DNA of 64,000 nucleotides from Microcebus murinus (Eukaryota > Chordata > Mammalia > Primates > Cheirogaleidae): the NCBI RefSeq assembly GCF_040939455.1, contig NC_134116.1, positions 41,989,400 to 42,053,399 of the forward strand, in the 5' to 3' direction. Shown piece after piece: positions 58,530-64,000 of the stretch. The number at the start of each line of letters is the position of its first letter. Within the stretch, counting starts at the first letter, position 1. A model generated the notes under the pieces. The model had not been told where the DNA came from. It did no database searches and worked only from the letters and a program-made list of their open reading frames with translations. Made by a program: the position numbers and the translations under genes.

Positions 58530-58865
58530 GTTAGTCACATTCCCTGTTCTCTCTTCCTAGTGCATTATAGAGTCATAGTATTTATCCTATTATAATGTAG
58601 TTGTTTATCTGTTTGGGTTCAAGGGCTTTATCTTACTCAATATTTAATTTTTAATATTTAGTGCCAAGCACTGAGATATTAAGTGATTAAATAGTTGATA
58701 ATTAAATTATTTGTATATAATTGATTAAGTAATGAATTACTTATTGAACAGAATCCCCTAAAGGCAGAAATTGATTATTATATTTTTATTCCCACTGTAT
58801 TGTACATAGTCTGCTATATAGTAGATGCTCAATAATATTTGTTGATTAAATCATAAATGGCTATT
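58530..58865 (+). mobile_element. L2 LINE 3' end(s), ancient, sense
   Basis: The text 'tccctgttctctcttcctag', 'ggttcaagggctttatctta' and 'agtgccaagcactgag' is L2-like. A second L2 3' end follows: 'ccctaaaggcagaaattgat', 'agtagatgctcaataatatt', 'tgttgattaaat'. This is either two overlapping copies or one with an internal duplication. Confidence 0.6.
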
Positions 58866-61800
58866 TGGATGGATGATGAATAACATGTGGATATTTCATA
58901 GATGTATAAGAAACACCAAACATACATTTAAGGTCTTCTTTTTTATATTTAATTAGAATTTCAAATGTTGGAAATTAAAGGAAATCTACACCAAACAGCT
59001 AATTTACACTAGAAAAATATTGAGGCCAGATGGCTAAGTTCAATTGTCCAAAGTCATCCAGCTAGATAACCCTGACTCCCAAGCAATATGTAGTCTACTT
59101 GAAATGATCTTGTAATTCTAATTTTATAGGTCTCGACAAATAGTATCCTTTTATCTGAGTTGAAGAAATTAAAACAGTCGAAAGGAAAGGATTGCTAAAA
59201 CTCTCTACCTAAAATATAAGAGGCAACACACACAAATTCTTAAATCCCAGCCAATTCACTGAAAAACAGCAAGATAATAGTTATAGCAGCAGCTCCTATG
59301 TAATAACTGATGTTCTCAAAGTTAAAATATACAGAATAAAAATTGTGCCAAAATCTATAGGATCAAAATGAAAATTGGATGCAGTATTATAACTAGTAGT
59401 GATATTACTTTCATAGTGAATAATTAAAATAATGCAAGTATAAATATGTATTTTCGAAAAATCTTCTAAAAGTAAGTAAAAATTTGATCCACCTTTTTTT
59501 TTTCAAACATTTATCAGATGGTCACATATTTTCACAGAAAATAGTTGGGAATCCAGTTAAATAGGTCATCAATTGATAAATGTAGGTAAAATAATTATTG
59601 TCCTAAATTCATAATTATAAGTATCAAGAAATGAATAGAAAAGATTTTATATGAATTAGCCTTTACTATTAAAAAATGATCATGTCATTGTAATTATTGC
59701 ATCATGGAAAATTAATATTTAAAAAATACAAACATTCTTATTGTACATAATTACATATGTACAATAAATTGTGTACATAAAAATAGTATACATAAAAACA
59801 CTCTTACATTTTCCATATGCTGTAATGATTTTGATGACTTTCAGTTTCTTTCCACCTTTTTTATATCATGACTTACAAAGACGATAACATATAAAACACA
59901 GAGGTAGGTGCATAAGGTCTATGAGGTAAATGGCACTCTAGGGAGTTCAAGGGTTTAATAATCTCAGCAGCACTCTTACCCATTTAAAGAATATCAATAT
60001 GTCCTGGATCAGGAAGCTCTGGACTTATTCAAAAGAAATCATATCTTGGAAGAAATCAAAATTACCATGACTTCCTTCTAATATTGGTGGACAACTTTTT
60101 GAAAAGACAGTGCTATCAATCACATATTTTTCCATCCTATTGCATAGAGAAATAAAATGTATTTATACAGACCCATTATTGTATTTACAAACCAGACTCT
60201 GATCAATAATTTTTAATGAACTATAGTGGTGAACCTCCCTCTTCTTTTAGGTATTAGAGATTATGCTCAATCTAGCACATTAATATTGAAGAACACCATG
60301 GCTTTTGAATTTTGGAAGTTTTAAATGATACAGAAGGAAGTTAAAGAATTAAGGATTTTCAGAACAGAATTCTATTCCAAGCCATAATGACAGGAAAGTT
60401 CTCTACGAATGGAAGTTTTTCAGGTTCGTTTGCCCCTCTAAGAGCATACTTTCCCAAGATGCCCTTGAACACTGGCATGCCTAAGGATGTGGTAGTCATC
60501 ATCATTCTGAAGATGATAAACTGTTGAAAAAAATATCAAAGATATTGCAAGGACTTCCTAACGTATAAAAGTAGCTTTAAGAGAGAAAGAGTAAGCTAGT
60601 TAAATAAAGAATGTTTTCTTTATATTTACTTTTCAAGCATCTGTATTGAACAGAGGATAGCGCCTATGTAAAAGCCCTGCTTCAATTTATTATATAGTTT
60701 ATTCTATCTATGGGTCAATAATGTATAATATTATTACTGAATATTATCTGTGAAAAAATAGAAACAGCTTTGTTTTCCTCCACTGCCAAAGTGAAAGTGT
60801 TCAGTTTATTCTCAATGTATGTTTTATGCATAAATATAGTTCTAGTAGGTGTAGAGTTTTTTTTAATCTATCAAATTCATTGTATTATAAATGAAGTCCC
60901 AATAATTGCTAGCCATTTAGCAGTCTCTTATAGTTTAACATTAATAAAGAAATTTATATCTACCAATCAGTGGGCTGGAGATCCATGGAAAGTAACAAAA
61001 TAGACCCTCATTCCCACCTAAATTCAAACAACCCCAGGGTAATAAGGATATTGTTCAGAGAGTAAATTATTTCCTTTAACTGAGGAATTATAAAATCATT
61101 TATCATAATGTCCAGATATTTTTCTTACTGATATTGTAACTCATCCATTTAACTGTCATGGAAGTCCCTGCATCTATGCTTCTAATTTAAGTAAAAAGGA
61201 AATAACTGGGTGGTTACAATATCTGAGTTAAAACAAAAGGGAAAAAAAGATTAAATATAATGTATTTGTTGCAGACAACAAATGTTAGACAACTTTAGAA
61301 CTATACTGTACAACAGACATAATGTATGTTTTCTTAAGTACCTTTTTTGAGATGAATTTTTTATTTTTCTACATTACTCTGAATATTGGAAAGATTTGTC
61401 ACCTCCAGTTGATGAGTATAAAGAAGGACTATCACTAGTATTTTAACAAAAATACTGTTTTCTTAAAAATAATAGAGTGATGGGTAGATTACTATATGTA
61501 AATTTTCTGTTTTATACATTCTCTCTATCCTTTTTTAATTTATTATTTCCTTCTAAGATTCAGGTTTGGTACTGACGGTTACTTTATGTTTTCCAAAATT
61601 ATATGGAGAACACTTTGTCATTAGTTTAATTTTATTATATGCCCAATCAATATTTTATTATTTTTAAAAGTTATCCCTTGAGAGAATAATTCATATACCG
61701 AGAGAATTTTGCCAGTTGCCAAATCACAGAGATTTTTAATTGTCACAAAATGGAAATTATAAAGCAGAAGAAGTGCCACTGTAAAATAACTTTTAAAATG

Positions 61801-62000
61801 CTACAAATAAAAACAGAATAAATGTATGTGAGGATGTGAGCTCTTAAATCTGTCATTTGAAACAGGTGACAAGTTATTTTCATTGTAAAATGGTGGAAAT
61901 ACTATAACTCCACATATTATTTGTGAGGAGTAAATAGCTGACATATTTAAATAATTTAAATAGATTGTAGTACTCAATAGATTATAGCCTAAAAGTTTGG
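58866..62000. other. AT-rich intergenic DNA, nothing recognised
   Basis: 3.1 kb with no gene and no repeat that I can name. The 77-codon open frame at 60770-61003 has hydrophobic stretches but no recognisable domain. Confidence 0.5.
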
Positions 62001-62002
62001 AA

Positions 62003-62110
62003 TGAGTACAGTGTAATGGCTAAGAGCATAAACTTAGTCAGATTTAGGGTCTTATCTTAGAATGCTATACCCTACATTATTGCAAGGATCACATTTATGA
62101 AAATGTACAC
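62003..62110 (+). mobile_element. MIR SINE fragment, ancient
   Basis: Begins with the MIR tRNA-derived 5' text (gtacagtgtaatggctaaga; gcataaacttagtcagattt), then shifts to the 3' half with an internal deletion. Confidence 0.6.
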
Positions 62111-62499
62111 AATATATGTTACATGTTCAATATATCTCTGTATCAAAAGAAGATATAGATAATCAAACATTTTTTTTAAAGTTTTGACATTGAGAAAAGA
62201 TGTAACGGTTTTTTGCAAGTTACATTTTTTAACCCGCATTTTTATTATTTCCATACTTGGTGATTAGATTTTACATCATGAAAGCAAAATCCAAGCTGTG
62301 TTATTTCACTAAATGGTAAACTTGCAGACTGAAACTGAGTCTTATTGCAATCATTTCCCTAGAAACAGCCAGGATATTTCCGGGAACATGGTGGGTTCCC
62401 GTAGCTATGATTTAAAAATGAATGAATGAATTTCTTTAATTCGATATCATTTTTAGCTATAAAAATAATTTATTCAACTTTTTATTTATTTTTTATTGA

Positions 62500-63040
62500 A
62501 TAGCTATTAATTGAGCCTCCACCATGTGCTCTGATTTGTGTTAGAAGATGGAGATAACATACATGGCTGGCTTAGTCCCTTTTTAAACACACACTCTTAG
62601 GATGAGATAGAGCAAAAACACACATGTACACACATGCAGTGTAGTAAAGTTGTATAACAGAGGTTCTGTGAAAAATATTGGAGAAAATGTTTTGGTGGGG
62701 GATTGAGGGGTTGAGTTTGGAAACTATTCTGAGGAGCTGATTTGATACTGATAAGAAAAAAATGTAATTATCCAAATAAAGAAGAAGTTGCTAAAAGGAG
62801 AAACTTCCAGGTACTGGGTATAGCATGTCATAGAAAATGATATTTTAGAGAGCATAACTGAAAGTAGTCCAGTATGACTAGTTTATTAGTAGTGGCGCTA
62901 TCATCATAATGAAAAGAAGGTGGTTTCCAGAAAATAAAATGCCTTGTAAGCCATGTGAGAGCCACAGTTTAGTCTTCATAATTCAAGTAAATGAGGAGCT
63001 ACTAGAAGGTTTTAAGTAGAGAAGTGATTTTTTTGATATT
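62500..63040 (-). mobile_element. L2 LINE 3' part, antisense
   Basis: The reversed L2 order runs from 'attgagcctccaccatgtgc' and 'ttagaagatggagataacat', through 'agtagtccagtatgactagt', to 'ccttgtaagccatgtgagag' and 'ggttttaagtagagaagtga'. It covers the same region as the left end of the long copy at 18770. Confidence 0.7.
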
Positions 63041-64000
63041 GACTGTAATTGTACCATGCACATGGGGAAATAAAAACAATCTTCATAAATACTCTTATTA
63101 TTAATAATAAAAGCTTTGTGGAAATTAATCAAAGAAGAAAATTTATAACACAAAGCAAGTAACTAGATATGACATTCCTCTGTTTATTATGATAATAAAA
63201 AGAATCCCAGAGCCACCATCTTTTTCAGAGCTCTATTATCAAAATAAAATAACCAATGAACAACAGAGACATTATTTCAACTGCATTGGAATATGTGAAG
63301 ATAATCTTATTATGTGTTGTGTGATCAAAATTCTCTTTCCTTTCATGTGTGATTTATTGCACGTCAATGTCCTATATTACTAAAGCACATTATATTTCAT
63401 TGCAGAGAAAATCACAAAAGGATGAGTCCCATAACTTGCAAAGAGGCAGAGTAAATGTTGTTATGAGATCTTACTTTATTTAGCTGCTGATTTATTAAAT
63501 ACCAGAATTTCAATTAGATCAGGTTCTTCATTATCTATAGCAGCACATAAACATTTCTAAGAACAGTGGCTGGGTGAGTACAAATGATAAGATTAGGCTT
63601 CATCTCACACTGAGAACCACAATGTTGAATTTTGCTGTTTGATTAAGAGTTGTAATGACCTCCTTTATTTTCTCCCTTTCATTTTCTAAATATTTGTGAC
63701 ACTATCTTGATCCTGGTAAAACTAATGAAAAATGGTACAAATAAAATTTTGTGCAGGATTATTTGACTGGGAATGATTAAATATTAATTGATAACCAAAA
63801 TACATAAGTAAGCTGAAAGTAGTGATTTGACGGTAACTAGAGACCTTCAAAGTTTGGCACTTTGAGTCTTTTTGGACCTACCAAATATTATGAACATGTA
63901 GTTTATAAACCAAAGCCACTATGAAAGTTGAATGGGGTGCAACTAATAATTATGTCAGGCAACATATTTAAACTGAGACTGTCCAATTCAAACTGAAATG
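63041..64000. other. AT-rich intergenic DNA, nothing recognised
   Basis: No gene or named repeat. The 64-codon open frame at 63189-63383 has no recognisable domain. Confidence 0.5.

Noticed and set aside
1..64000. Prokaryotic or viral operon, toxin or defence system
   Set aside because: Primate SINEs, L1, L2, MIR and MaLR elements throughout show that this is nuclear mammalian DNA; no operon-like set of open frames exists.

Overview
The window is 64 kb of AT-rich mammalian intergenic DNA. I find no cellular protein-coding gene and no tRNA, rRNA, snRNA or CRISPR feature. The host is inferred to be a strepsirrhine primate (lemur or galago group). A dimeric Alu at 7795-8091 has the second-monomer wording 'gctaggctgacaccacggc' that I associate with strepsirrhine Alus, a second Alu lies at about 2743-3127, and a free left Alu monomer (FLAM-like) sits at 52091-52260. 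Alu and FLAM restrict the host to primates. Genus cannot be settled from this sequence alone.

Layout. 1-12 kb: an antisense young L1 tail runs off the left edge, followed by an Alu, an old L1 split by an LTR, L2 and MLT1 fragments, an old sense L1 (7.1-9.6 kb) carrying an Alu, and a pile-up of antisense L1 3' ends (10.7-12.0 kb). 12-27 kb: mostly unrecognised AT-rich DNA with MIRs, an antisense solo LTR (15.83-16.42 kb), an L1 that reads in both directions (17.0-17.65 kb), a long antisense L2 (18.8-20.9 kb), MLT1 and L2 copies including a nested MLT1/L1, an unusual inverted duplication flanked by a 19-bp direct repeat (25.57-26.27 kb), and a CpG-rich hAT-type miniature transposon with an exact 8-bp target duplication (26931-27154). 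27-41 kb: MIR, L2, MaLR and L1 fossils separated by unrecognised AT-rich sequence.

41185-47736 holds the most complete element, a near full-length sense L1 (5' UTR, ORF1, ORF2, 3' UTR, short A tail). Both ORFs are broken. ORF1 has one extra A in an A9 run. ORF2 has three premature stops and two frameshifts. The EN catalytic residues, the RT FADD motif and the C-terminal cysteine/histidine motif are still legible. 47.7-64 kb: a possible solo LTR, an old antisense L1, an MLT1 carrying the FLAM, a MaLR LTR, L2 and MIR fragments, and a long non-repetitive stretch (54.2-58.5 kb) with a candidate conserved non-coding element near 55.7-56.4 kb.

The window's biology is therefore transposon layering rather than interacting genes: LINE machinery mobilised the L1s, Alus and FLAM, while LTR and hAT insertions came from separate systems. 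Family names come from recognising sequence by eye, not from a database search. Boundaries of old repeats are approximate, commonly within 20-50 bp.
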